This document shows positions 34,763 through 44,064 of a DNA stretch of 64,000 nt, piece by piece. Source of the stretch: Stenotrophomonas bentonitica. Lineage in GTDB: Bacteria > Pseudomonadota > Gammaproteobacteria > Xanthomonadales > Xanthomonadaceae. How positions within the stretch are numbered: the first letter of the stretch is position 1; every line of letters starts with the position of its first letter. The DNA is taken from assembly GCF_013185915.1 (NCBI RefSeq), contig NZ_JAAZUH010000001.1, positions 62,001-126,000 of the forward strand, read 5' to 3'. Below the pieces are notes generated by a model, which was not told the DNA's origin, made no database searches, and was given only the letters and a program-made list of their open reading frames with translations. The position numbers and the translations under genes were made by a program.

Positions 34763-37675
34763 ATGGACAGCCTGCTGCGCAGGATCGGCTTGGGTTTCGT
34801 GGTGTGGGTCGGCACGGCGCTGGGGCAGGGCGCGGCGGCGCAGCAGGTTGCCGCGCCGGTGTTGAAGGTCGCCAGGGCCGAGCAGCCGGTGCTGCTGGAG
34901 CAGGCCCGCATCGACAGCCGCGTGGCGGGAGGGCTGGGCGAAACCCGGATCGAGCTGGTGTTCCGCAACCCCAATCGCCGCGTACTGGAAGGGTCGCTGG
35001 AGTTTCCCCTGGCCGAAGGCCAGCAGGTGACCGGCTTCGCATTGGATATCGGCGGAGAGCTGCGCGACGCGGTGCCGGTGCCCAAGGCGCAGGGGCGCCA
35101 GGTGTTCGAGGCGATTGAGCGGCGCGGGGTCGATCCGGGCCTGCTTGAGCAGACAGCGGGCAACCAGTTCCGGCTGCGCATCTACCCGATTCCGGCGCTG
35201 GGTACACGGCGGGTGGCGATCACCGTGCGCGAAGCGCTGCCGGTGGAGGCGCAGGGACTGCGCTGGACCCTGCCGCTGCAGTTCGCGCGGCAGGCGCAGT
35301 CGGTGCAGCTGAGCCTTGATGCCGTGGGCAGTGGCGTGCCGGTGGCCAACGGAAAGGCACCGTTGGTGCTCGCCCCACACGACGGCGCGTGGCGGAGCCG
35401 CTGGCAGGGCCCCGGCACGGCATTGCCCGCACAATTGGGCTGGACCCTGCCGCTGCCGCGCGGGGTGGACGCGGTGCGCGGCCGCTTCGATGGCGAGCAG
35501 TACGTGATGGTGCAGGTGCCGGTTCCGGTGCAGGGGAATGCACGCCCGCTGCCGCGCCGGGTGGGGCTGCTGTGGGATGCCTCGGGTTCGGCGCGCAACC
35601 GCGACACCGCCTCGGAACTGGCGGTGCTCGATCGGTACTTCCGCGCCATCGGCAACGGCGAGGTGCAGCTGACCGTTCTGCGTGACCGTGCCGAGCCGAC
35701 CCGCCATTTCGCGATCCGCCAGGGCGACTGGAGCGCATTGCGCCGCCATCTGGAGGCGTTGCCGCGCGACGGCGCCAGCGCCCTGGGTGACTGGACCGCG
35801 CAGGCCGACGTGGACGAGTACCTGCTGGTGAGCGACGGTCTGGCCAACTACGACAAGCGCGACCGGCCTGAGCTGGGTGCTCGGCAGCGCCTGTACGCGC
35901 TGAGCGGCGCCGGCGCGCAGACCGACAGCGACCGCCTGCGCGCCTGGACCCGCGCCGGACGGGGCCAGCTGCTCGTGGTGGACGGGGCTGGTGATGTGGA
36001 GGCTGCCGCCGCGCGCCTGCTGCGCGACAACCCGGCGGAGGTGGCGGCCGACGGCGAACGACTGGCAGACCTGCGGGTCGATGCGGAGCGTGCCGGCCAC
36101 GGGTGGGTGCGGGTGCTCGGGCGGGTGCAACGTGGGGACGCGGTGCTAACGCTGCAGGTGCCGGACGCACACGGCGCGCGACACACTGTGACGGTGCCGC
36201 TGGCCGACATCCCCGACACCGGCGGCGAGCTGGTCGCCCATGCCTGGGCCGATGCCCAGCGTCGGGCGCTGGCGGGCGACCCGGGCGCGAATCGCGCGGC
36301 GAGCCAGGCGCTGTCGCAGCGCTTCGGACTGGTCGGTCCCGACACTTCGCTGCTGGTGCTCGAAACCCTGGACGATTACCTGCGGTACGGCATCCGCCCG
36401 GCCGGCCCGCTGCAGCAGGCATACGACCGCCAGCACGCGATCACCCTGGCCGACGATGCCACTGCACGTCGCCAGCGCCTGGACTCGCTGGCGGCGCAGT
36501 TCGCCCAGCGCGAAGCCTGGTGGAACCGCTCGTGGCCCAAGGGTGCGCCGCCGGTCGCCCAACGGGCCAAGGCGATGTCCGCGCCCATGGCGATGGCACC
36601 GCCCGCGCCGCCTGCGCCTGCGCCGGCCGCAGCCATGATGATGGCCGCCGAGAGTGCGCAGCGCCAACAGGAATCAGCGCGCTCGGCCTCGCTGGACCGG
36701 ATCGAGGTCACCGGTGCCCGCATGCAGGCCGAGTCCGATGCCTACACCGCCGATGACCCCGCCAACCGCGGTGCGCTGAAGATCAGCGTCGCTGCGTGGG
36801 CGCCGGATTCGGCCTACGCCCGTCGCCTGCGTGCGGCGCGCCCAGACGCGGTCTACACGCTGTACCTGCAGGAGCGCGACGACCACGCTGACAGCAGCGC
36901 GTTCTATCTGGACGTGGCCGACATCCTGCTGGCCCACGGCCAACGCGACCTAGCCCTGCGGGTGCTTTCGAACCTTGCCGAGATGCAGCTGGAGAACCGC
37001 CACGTGCTGCGCGTGCTGGGCTACCGGTTGATGCAGGCCAAGGCGCCGGCGCTGGCCGTGCCCGTGTTCCGGGATGTGCTGGCGCTGGGCGAAGAGGAGC
37101 CGCAGAGCTTCCGCGACCTCGCCCTGGCACTGGAAGCTGACGGCCAGCCGGCGGAAGCACTGGCGGCGTTCAACGAAGTGGTGGTGCGGCCGTGGGATGC
37201 GCGCTTCGATGGCATCTCGCTGATCGCGCTGGACGAGCTGACCACGCTGGTGGCCCGGACGGGCGTGGATGCGAGTGCCGTTGACCCGCGCCTGCGCAGG
37301 GCGATGCCGCTGGACCTGCGCGTGGTGCTGAGCTGGGACAGCGACAACAGCGACATGGACTTGTGGGTGACCGACCCGAATGGTGAACGTGCCTATTACG
37401 GCAACCGCTTGACGTACCAGGGCGGCCAGATGTCGCGCGACTTCACCGGCGGCTACGGTCCGGAGCAGTTCTCGCTGCGCCAGGCCAAGCCCGGGAAGTA
37501 CAGGGTGGAGGCCAATTACTTCGGCAGCCGCGAGCAGCTGGTGACCGGCGCGACCACGCTGACCCTGCGGCTCAGCACCCATTGGGGCAGCCGGCGCCAG
37601 CAGGACCAGTACGTGACCCTGCGGTTGAAGGACGATGCCGAGACCGTGCTGGTCGGGGAGTTCGAGGTCCGCTGA
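34763..37675 (+). CDS. VIT-domain exported protein with DUF2135 C-terminus
   Basis: 970 residues from MDSLLRRIGLGFVVW, with a signal peptide ending near AAAQ. A VIT domain (about 50-175: RIELVFRNPNRRVLEGSLEFPLAEGQQVTGF ... RGVDPGLLEQTAGNQFRLRIYPIP) is followed by a VWA-like region (RRVGLLWDASGSARNRD), an Ala/Pro/Met-rich hinge, a TPR-like helical segment, and a final DUF2135 beta domain (RVVLSWDSDNSDMDLWVTDP). The hinge holds LDRIEVTGAR (residues 644-653), a motif usual at the plug start of TonB-dependent receptors. Probably periplasmic or surface-exposed; function unknown. Confidence 0.85.
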   Translation: MDSLLRRIGLGFVVWVGTALGQGAAAQQVAAPVLKVARAEQPVLLEQARIDSRVAGGLGETRIELVFRNPNRRVLEGSLEFPLAEGQQVTGFALDIGGELRDAVPVPKAQGRQVFEAIERRGVDPGLLEQTAGNQFRLRIYPIPALGTRRVAITVREALPVEAQGLRWTLPLQFARQAQSVQLSLDAVGSGVPVANGKAPLVLAPHDGAWRSRWQGPGTALPAQLGWTLPLPRGVDAVRGRFDGEQYVMVQVPVPVQGNARPLPRRVGLLWDASGSARNRDTASELAVLDRYFRAIGNGEVQLTVLRDRAEPTRHFAIRQGDWSALRRHLEALPRDGASALGDWTAQADVDEYLLVSDGLANYDKRDRPELGARQRLYALSGAGAQTDSDRLRAWTRAGRGQLLVVDGAGDVEAAAARLLRDNPAEVAADGERLADLRVDAERAGHGWVRVLGRVQRGDAVLTLQVPDAHGARHTVTVPLADIPDTGGELVAHAWADAQRRALAGDPGANRAASQALSQRFGLVGPDTSLLVLETLDDYLRYGIRPAGPLQQAYDRQHAITLADDATARRQRLDSLAAQFAQREAWWNRSWPKGAPPVAQRAKAMSAPMAMAPPAPPAPAPAAAMMMAAESAQRQQESARSASLDRIEVTGARMQAESDAYTADDPANRGALKISVAAWAPDSAYARRLRAARPDAVYTLYLQERDDHADSSAFYLDVADILLAHGQRDLALRVLSNLAEMQLENRHVLRVLGYRLMQAKAPALAVPVFRDVLALGEEEPQSFRDLALALEADGQPAEALAAFNEVVVRPWDARFDGISLIALDELTTLVARTGVDASAVDPRLRRAMPLDLRVVLSWDSDNSDMDLWVTDPNGERAYYGNRLTYQGGQMSRDFTGGYGPEQFSLRQAKPGKYRVEANYFGSREQLVTGATTLTLRLSTHWGSRRQQDQYVTLRLKDDAETVLVGEFEVR

Positions 37676-37745
37676 CCCTTGAACATGAACGGGGCTTGGG
37701 ACGCTATAATCGTCGGTCTTGTCCCAAGCCTTCATTACCGCCGAT

Positions 37746-38871
37746 ATGATCGAGCTCAATCCCGTGCGCCAGCGAATCACCGATCTGACCGATCGCGTGG
37801 TCTCGCTCAGGGGGTATCTTTGACTACGACGCCAAGAAAGAGCGTCTGGAAGAAGTAACCCGGGAGCTGGAAAACCCCGACATCTGGAACAACGCCGAGT
37901 ACGCCCAGAACCTGGGCCGCGAGCGTTCCATGCTGGAAAAGACCGTCGGTGGCATCGCCACCATCCTGGACGGCCTGACCGAATCCACCGAACTGCTGGA
38001 ACTGGCTGAAAGCGAACAGGACGAAGATACCGCCCTGGCCGTGGTCGCCGACCTGAACAAGTACCAGAAGCACGTGGAGCAGCTGGAATTCCAGCGCATG
38101 TTCTCCGGCAAGATGGACACCGCCCCGGCGTTCGTCGACATCCAGGCCGGTGCCGGTGGTACCGAAGCCCAGGACTGGGCCGAAATCCTGCTGCGCATGT
38201 ACCTACGCTGGTGCGAATCGCGTGGCTGGAAGACCGAGCTGATGGAAGTGTCCGGTGGCGACGTCGCCGGCATCAAGTCGGCCACGCTGCGCGTGGAAGG
38301 CGATTACGCCTACGGCTGGCTGAAGACCGAAACCGGCGTGCACCGCCTGGTGCGCAAGTCGCCGTTCGATTCGGACAACCGCCGCCACACCAGCTTCACC
38401 TCGGTGTTCGTGTCCCCGGAAGTGGACAACAACATCGAGATCGACATCAACCCGGCCGACCTGCGTACCGACGTGTACCGTTCGTCCGGCGCCGGTGGCC
38501 AGCACGTCAACAAGACCGAATCGGCAGTGCGTATCACGCACATCCCGACCAATACGGTCGTGGCCTGCCAGACCGGCCGCAGCCAGCACCAGAACCGCGA
38601 CAACGCGATGAAGATGCTGGCTGCCAAGCTGTACGAGCTGGAAATCCAGAAGCGCAACGCCGAGCGTGACGCCGTGGAAGCAACCAAGTCCGACATCGGC
38701 TGGGGCAGCCAGATCCGCAACTACGTGCTCGACCAGAGCCGTATCAAGGACCTGCGCACCGGCATCGAGCGTTCGGATACGCAGAAGGTGCTCGACGGCG
38801 ACCTCGACGAATTCGTCGAAGCCAGCCTGAAGTCGGGCCTGGAAGTCGGCTCCAAACGCCTCGACGCCTGA
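37746..38871 (+). CDS. prfB: Peptide chain release factor 2 (programmed +1 frameshift)
   Basis: Reads UGA and UAA stops. The first 25 codons ([10 protein letters not shown] ... LRGYL) end at an in-frame TGA at 37821-37823; a +1 shift at CTT TGA C continues with [12 protein letters not shown] to 38871, giving 374 residues. The stimulating aggggg lies just before, as in E. coli, so RF2 level controls its own synthesis. The SPF stop-recognition motif ([12 protein letters not shown]) and the GGQ motif ([16 protein letters not shown]) are intact. Followed by lysS, as in E. coli and the rpf cluster. Confidence 0.98.
37808..37824 (+). promoter_or_regulatory. prfB autoregulatory frameshift site
   Basis: The segment aggggg tat ctt tga c combines an internal Shine-Dalgarno-like stretch, the slippery CTT and the TGA stop at codon 26. 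When RF2 is scarce the ribosome shifts +1 and full-length RF2 is made. Confidence 0.97.
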
Positions 38872-38949
38872 CCGTCGGGCCGCCACGTGCGGCCCGATGC
38901 TGCTTCACCTCCCTCACTGTCCAACCCCCCCAAGACACAGACCCACGCC

Positions 38950-40467
38950 ATGAACGATCAGACCGCCGCGCCGCAGACCCCCGTCGACGAGAACAGCCTC
39001 ATCGCCGAGCGCCGCGCGAAACTGACCGCGCTGCGCGGGCAGGGCATCGCCTACCCGAACGACTTCCGCCGCGAAGACTTCTCCGGCAGCCTGCAAGCCG
39101 AATACGCCGATGCCGAGCAGTGGACCGCCGAAACGCTGGAAGCCACCGACCGCACCGTGAAGATGGCCGGTCGGCTGATGGCCAAGCGGGTGATGGGCAA
39201 GGCCAGCTTCGCCCAGATTCAGGACGAGTCCGGCCGCATCCAGCTGTTCCTGCAGGGCAACACCCTGGGTGATGCCTACACCGCCTTCAAGGGTTGGGAC
39301 GTGGGCGACATCATCGCCGTGGAAGGCGGGCTGACCCGCACCAAGACCGGCGAGCTGTCGGTCAAGGCGACCAGCATCCGCCTGCTGACCAAGTCGCTGC
39401 GCCCGCTGCCGGACAAGTGGCATGGCCTGGCCGACGTGGAGCAGCGCTACCGCCAGCGCTACGTCGACCTGATCGTGACCCCGGAGTCGCGCGAGGTGTT
39501 CATCAAGCGCTCGCGGATCATCCGCGCCATGCGCGCCTGGCTGGACAACCGCGACTTCCTGGAAGTCGAAACGCCGATGATGCATTACATCCCCGGCGGC
39601 GCCACGGCCAAGCCGTTCACCACCCACCACAATGCGCTGGACCTGGACCTGTACCTGCGCGTGGCCCCGGAGCTGTACCTCAAGCGCCTGGTCGTGGGTG
39701 GGCTGGAGCGGGTGTACGAAATCAACCGCAACTTCCGCAACGAAGGCGTCAGCACCCGGCACAACCCGGAATTCACCATGATGGAGCTGTACGAGGCCTA
39801 CGCCACGTACACCGAAGTGATGGACCTGACCGAAGGTGTGATCCGTGACGTGGCCAGCAAGGTGCTGGGTACCACCACCGTGGAGTGGGACGGCGCCACC
39901 ATCGACCTGGCCCCGGCGTTCCGCCGCTGGCGCATGGACGAGGCGGTACGCCACCATAACCCGGAGATCAGCCTGGCCGACTGCACCGACCGCGAGGCGC
40001 TGCTGCGCCATTGCGAGCGCCTGAAGATCCGGGTCAAGCCGTCCTACGGCTGGGGCAAGCTGCTGCTGGAGATCTTCGAAGCCACCGTCGAGCACACCCT
40101 GGTGCAGCCGACCTTCATCACCGACCACCCGGTCGAGGTCTCGCCGCTGGCCCGCGCCAACGACGACCAGCCGGGTTACACCGACCGCTTCGAGCTGTTC
40201 ATCAACGGCAAGGAGCTGGCCAACGGCTTCTCCGAGCTGAACGACCCGGAAGACCAGGCGGCCCGGTTCCAGGCCCAGGTCACGGCCAAGGAGGGCGGCG
40301 ATGACGAGGCCATGCATTACGACGCCGACTATATCCGTGCGCTGGAGTACGGTATGGCCCCGACCGGCGGCCTGGGCATCGGCATCGACCGGCTGGTGAT
40401 GCTGCTGACCGGCAGCAGCTCGATCCGCGACGTGCTCCTGTTCCCCTACATGCGTCCCGAAAACTGA
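38950..40467 (+). CDS. lysS: Lysyl-tRNA synthetase, class II
   Basis: 505 residues from [12 protein letters not shown]. The N-terminal OB anticodon-binding domain ([26 protein letters not shown]) is followed by the class II core with motif 2 ([29 protein letters not shown]) and motif 3 ([16 protein letters not shown]). Normal length. Part of the conserved prfB-lysS-rpfG series. Confidence 0.97.
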   Translation: MNDQTAAPQTPVDENSLIAERRAKLTALRGQGIAYPNDFRREDFSGSLQAEYADAEQWTAETLEATDRTVKMAGRLMAKRVMGKASFAQIQDESGRIQLFLQGNTLGDAYTAFKGWDVGDIIAVEGGLTRTKTGELSVKATSIRLLTKSLRPLPDKWHGLADVEQRYRQRYVDLIVTPESREVFIKRSRIIRAMRAWLDNRDFLEVETPMMHYIPGGATAKPFTTHHNALDLDLYLRVAPELYLKRLVVGGLERVYEINRNFRNEGVSTRHNPEFTMMELYEAYATYTEVMDLTEGVIRDVASKVLGTTTVEWDGATIDLAPAFRRWRMDEAVRHHNPEISLADCTDREALLRHCERLKIRVKPSYGWGKLLLEIFEATVEHTLVQPTFITDHPVEVSPLARANDDQPGYTDRFELFINGKELANGFSELNDPEDQAARFQAQVTAKEGGDDEAMHYDADYIRALEYGMAPTGGLGIGIDRLVMLLTGSSSIRDVLLFPYMRPEN

Positions 40468-40579
40468 GACGCAGGTCCGGAAGGACCCCCTGGGGCGACC
40501 CGGCGGGGTTCCGCTGGGATGGCCGGACGAGTATGGTTTCTGCGTGGCCTATTGAGGCGCCCTATGGGCGACGGCCACG

Positions 40580-40657
40580 GATCATGAGCGCTGGACGGCC
40601 CGTGCGTGACACACGCATCACGGCACGGCCAAGATCATGAACGGGGGAATCATGACC
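40580..40657. promoter_or_regulatory. Structured region between lysS and rpfG
   Basis: An imperfect 12-pair hairpin (40597-40609 with 40618-40630; arms ggcccgtgcgtga and tcacggcacggcc) is flanked by direct repeats gatcatga (40580-40587 and 40633-40640), and atcatga recurs at 40649. There is no T-run, so it is not a simple terminator. It sits just upstream of the rpfG ribosome site (ggaggtg, 40659-40665) and may be an operator or leader structure for rpfGC. Confidence 0.45.
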
Positions 40658-40670
40658 GGAGGTGGGTCCC

Positions 40671-41810
40671 ATGCAAGGTGCCGGAGTACAAAGCAGCGGA
40701 GTATCGTCTCCGCAGCATGTTCCAGTGTGGTCCAGGAAGACGGCGGAAGCAGCCTTGAATATTGTCATCGTTGACGATCAGACGTCCGCGCGCACCATGC
40801 TGCGTCATGTCATCGAGGACATCGCGCCGGAACTGAGCGTGCATGACTTCGGCGACCCGCTCACGGCGTTGGCCTGGTGCGAATCGCACGGGGTCGACCT
40901 GCTGCTGCTCGACTACCGCATGCCGGAAATGGACGGCCTGGAATTTGCCCGCCGCTTCCGCCGCCTGCCCAAGCACCGCGATATTCCGGTGATCCTGATC
41001 ACAGTGGTCGGCGACGAGCCGATCCGCCAGGCCGCGCTGGAAGCCGGGGTGATCGACTTCCTGGTAAAGCCGATCCGTCCGCGCGAGCTGCGGGCGCGCT
41101 GCTACAACCTGCTGCAGCTGCGCCAGCAGTCCGAGAACGTGAAGCAACGCGCGATGTCGCTGGAGCAGCGCCTGCTCGCCAGCATGCACGAGGTGGAAGA
41201 GCGCGAGCGCGAGACGCTGTCGCGGCTGGCCCGTGCGATCGAGTTCCGTGATGCGGGCACCAGCGCCTATCTCGAGCGCATGGCGCACGTGGCCGGGTTG
41301 ATCGCCGAACAGCTGGGGCTGCCGGAAGAAGAGGTCAAGCTGATCGAGGCGGCCGCGCCACTGCACGACATGGGCAAGATCGCCATTCCCGATGCGGTAC
41401 TGCTCAAGCAGGGCAAGCTCGACGACGAGGAGCTGGCGATCATGCGCCGGCACCCGCGCATCGGCTACGAGCTGCTCAGTGGCAGCCAGAACCGTTTCAT
41501 CCAGGTCGGCGCGCTGATCGCACTGCGCCACCATGAACGCTACGACGGCAGCGGCTATCCCGATGGCCTGCGCGGCGACGCGATCCCGCTTGAAGCGCGG
41601 GTCGTGGCGGTGGCCGACGTGTTCGACGCGCTGATTTCGCCCCGGCCCTACAAGGACGCCTGGACGATGGAAGCCACCCTGGCCTATCTGTACGCACAGC
41701 GCGGGCGCCTGTTCGACCCGCGCTGCGTGGATGCCCTGCTGCGTGGCCGGCAGCAGCTCGACGATATCTGCGCGCAGCACTCCACTGCGTCGGCACGCCC
41801 GGGGATGTGA
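40671..41810 (+). CDS. rpfG: RpfG, HD-GYP cyclic di-GMP phosphodiesterase response regulator
   Basis: 379 residues starting MQGAGVQSSGVSSPQH, with ggaggtg 5 bases ahead. The receiver domain carries the phospho-acceptor Asp81 (VDLLLLDYRMPEMDG). A coiled linker leads to the HD-GYP domain with HDMGKIAIPD (His231-Asp232) and RHHERYDGSGYPDGL (Gly294-Tyr295-Pro296). Phosphorylated by RpfC when DSF is sensed, it is expected to degrade cyclic di-GMP and switch biofilm, motility and exoenzyme programmes. The rpfH gene of X. campestris is absent: rpfC begins 10 bases later. Confidence 0.96.
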   Translation: MQGAGVQSSGVSSPQHVPVWSRKTAEAALNIVIVDDQTSARTMLRHVIEDIAPELSVHDFGDPLTALAWCESHGVDLLLLDYRMPEMDGLEFARRFRRLPKHRDIPVILITVVGDEPIRQAALEAGVIDFLVKPIRPRELRARCYNLLQLRQQSENVKQRAMSLEQRLLASMHEVEERERETLSRLARAIEFRDAGTSAYLERMAHVAGLIAEQLGLPEEEVKLIEAAAPLHDMGKIAIPDAVLLKQGKLDDEELAIMRRHPRIGYELLSGSQNRFIQVGALIALRHHERYDGSGYPDGLRGDAIPLEARVVAVADVFDALISPRPYKDAWTMEATLAYLYAQRGRLFDPRCVDALLRGRQQLDDICAQHSTASARPGM

Positions 41811-41820
41811 GGTGCAGAGC

Positions 41821-43986
41821 ATGTTCGACACCTTGAAGCAGCGGCTGGGCAACCGTCCCGACACCGAGCACGGCCAGGCCATCGTGCGCATGGTGCTGAT
41901 CGTGCTGATCCTGGGCTACGTGCTGCTTCCCGGTCCGCGCCACGACCTGCCGCACCATCAGTACCAGGTGGTGCTGGGCATCGTGCTGACCGGGTTGACG
42001 CTGTCGGTGCTGCTGTTCGCGTGGTTGCTGGCGCACCCCGGGCGCTCGGACCCGCGCCGGGTGGCCGGCATGCTGGCCGACTACGGCCTGATCGCCGCCG
42101 GCATGGTGCAGATGGGCGAACCGCTGGCCTGGGTCTACATCGTGGTGATGTGGGTGACCGTCGGCAACGGCATGCGCTTCGGCAACAAGTACCTGTACAC
42201 CGCCGTGGGCATGGCGCTGGTCAGTTTCGGGGTGACCGTGCTGGTCACCGACTACTGGCAGGCCAACGCGCGCCTCGGCTTCGGCCTGTGGCTGGGCCTG
42301 GCGGCGGTGCCGCTGTACTTCGCCACGCTGCTGCGCCAGCTGACCCACGCCATGGACGAGGCGCGTCGCGCCAGTGAAGCCAAGAGCCGCTTCCTGGCCA
42401 ACATGAGCCATGAGTTCCGCACCCCGCTGAACGGCCTCTCCGGCATGACCGAGGTGCTGGCCACCACGACGCTGGATGAAGAGCAGCGCGAGTGCGTCAA
42501 CACCATCCAGGCGTCCTCGCGCAGCCTGCTGGCGCTGGTGGAGGAGGTGCTGGACATCTCCGCGATCGAGGCCGGCAAGCTGCGCGTTGTGGCCGAGGAC
42601 TTCTCGCTGGACGACGTGATCCAGTCGATCGGGCTGATCCTGATGCCGCAGGCCAAGGTCAAGCGCCTCGACTACCAGGTCAAGGTGGCCGCCGGCGTGC
42701 CGAAGCTGCTGCGTGGCGACCTCGGCCACCTGCGCCAGATCCTGCTCAACCTGGCCGGCAACGCGGTCAAGTTCACCGAGCACGGCCGCATCGAGATCCG
42801 CGTGTCGCAGCTGCGCGAGGAGAACGAGGGCCAGGTGCGGTTGCGCTTCGACATCCTCGACACCGGCATCGGCGTGGTGCCGGACATGCGTGCGCGCCTG
42901 TTCCAGGCCTTCGAGCAGGCCGATGTGAGCCTGGGTCGCCGCCACGAGGGCAGCGGGCTGGGCACCTCGATTTCGCGCGGCCTGGTGGAGGCCATGGGCG
43001 GGCAGATCGGCTATGCCGAGAATCCGCCGCAGGGCAGCTGCTTCTGGTTCGAACTGCCGTTCGCGCTGCCGCCGGTGGTGGTGGGCGAGTACACCCCGGC
43101 CGTGGTCGGGGAGGGCAGCGCCACTGCGCCGGACAACGTGATTGCCTTCGCCGACCCGTTCCTGCGCCATCGCGCCCGGGTGCGCAGCATGAAAGTGCTG
43201 GTGGCCGACGACCACCAGGCCAACCGGCTGGTACTGCAGCGTCTTCTGCAGAAGGCCGGGCACAAGGTGGTGTGCGTCAACGGCGGCGAAGCGGTGCTCG
43301 ATGCCATGGCCGAGAGCGACTACGACGTAGCCATCGTCGACCTGCACATGCCCGGCATGAGCGGGCTGGACATGCTCAAGGAACTGCGCGTGCTGCAGGC
43401 CGGTGGCGCCCCCCGCACGCCGGTGCTCGTGCTCAGCGCGGACGTCACCCCCGAATCCATCCAGCAGTGCACCCAGGCCGGTGCGCATACCTTCTTCGGC
43501 AAGCCGGTGGTGCCGGTGCGCCTGCTCGATACCCTGGCTGAAATCGCCGCCAATGACGGCCTCAAGGCACGCACGTCGGTCGTCCAGCCGGCCCCGGTCG
43601 CGGTGGGCGTGCTCGATACCGGCGTGCTCGACGAGCTGGCCGCGCTGGGCATGGGCGAGGGCTTCGAACAGGAGTTCATCCGCCAGTGCTTGGCCGACGC
43701 CACGCAGTGCGTGGGCGCGGCCATGGAAGCGGGCGAACGCGGCGACTGGCTGATCCTGCGCGAGCAGGCCCACGCCATCAAGGGCGTAGCCAGCAACCTG
43801 GGGTTGGTGCGGGTGGCGTACCGGGCCGGCGAGGTCATGCACATGGCCGACTGGCAGCTCAAGAGTGAATGGCGCGAGCGGATGACGCTGATCCGTACGG
43901 CGGTGAAGGAAGGCCGGCAGGCGCTGGAAGAACGCCGGCGCCCCGGTGCCGCATCCAGCGACGACGGCGGCATCGACATGCGCTGA
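41821..43986 (+). CDS. rpfC: RpfC, hybrid sensor kinase for DSF
   Basis: 721 residues. The N-terminal membrane input region has about five hydrophobic segments between residues 20 and 171. Next come the dimerisation/H box with His197 (FLANMSHEFRTPLNG), the ATPase domain (NLAGNAVKFTE, DTGIGV, GSGLGTSIS), a receiver domain with Asp507 (AIVDLHMPGMSG) and a C-terminal HPt domain with His651 (EQAHAIKGVASNLG). All phosphorelay residues are present. ATG 41821 is preceded by gaggtg; an in-frame GTG at 41812 is less likely. It senses DSF, relays phosphate to RpfG, and in Xanthomonas also binds and restrains RpfF. Confidence 0.95.
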   Translation: MFDTLKQRLGNRPDTEHGQAIVRMVLIVLILGYVLLPGPRHDLPHHQYQVVLGIVLTGLTLSVLLFAWLLAHPGRSDPRRVAGMLADYGLIAAGMVQMGEPLAWVYIVVMWVTVGNGMRFGNKYLYTAVGMALVSFGVTVLVTDYWQANARLGFGLWLGLAAVPLYFATLLRQLTHAMDEARRASEAKSRFLANMSHEFRTPLNGLSGMTEVLATTTLDEEQRECVNTIQASSRSLLALVEEVLDISAIEAGKLRVVAEDFSLDDVIQSIGLILMPQAKVKRLDYQVKVAAGVPKLLRGDLGHLRQILLNLAGNAVKFTEHGRIEIRVSQLREENEGQVRLRFDILDTGIGVVPDMRARLFQAFEQADVSLGRRHEGSGLGTSISRGLVEAMGGQIGYAENPPQGSCFWFELPFALPPVVVGEYTPAVVGEGSATAPDNVIAFADPFLRHRARVRSMKVLVADDHQANRLVLQRLLQKAGHKVVCVNGGEAVLDAMAESDYDVAIVDLHMPGMSGLDMLKELRVLQAGGAPRTPVLVLSADVTPESIQQCTQAGAHTFFGKPVVPVRLLDTLAEIAANDGLKARTSVVQPAPVAVGVLDTGVLDELAALGMGEGFEQEFIRQCLADATQCVGAAMEAGERGDWLILREQAHAIKGVASNLGLVRVAYRAGEVMHMADWQLKSEWRERMTLIRTAVKEGRQALEERRRPGAASSDDGGIDMR

Positions 43987-44005
43987 CGCGCGCGTCGATG
44001 GATGG

Positions 44006-44035
44006 AAAAAAGCCCGGTTTCCACCGGGCTTTTTT
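44006..44035. terminator. Bidirectional terminator between rpfC and rpfF
   Basis: Perfect stem gcccggt/accgggc flanked by A6 on the left and T6 on the right, so it works on both strands. It separates the convergent rpfC and rpfF genes. Confidence 0.92.
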
Positions 44036-44064
44036 ACCGAACCCCCTTGCCGGCAGTAGCGCCG

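Noticed and set aside
37821..37823. In-frame stop near the start of prfB suggesting a broken gene
   Set aside because: It is the canonical RF2 programmed frameshift site (stop at codon 26 with the upstream aggggg), not a mutation.
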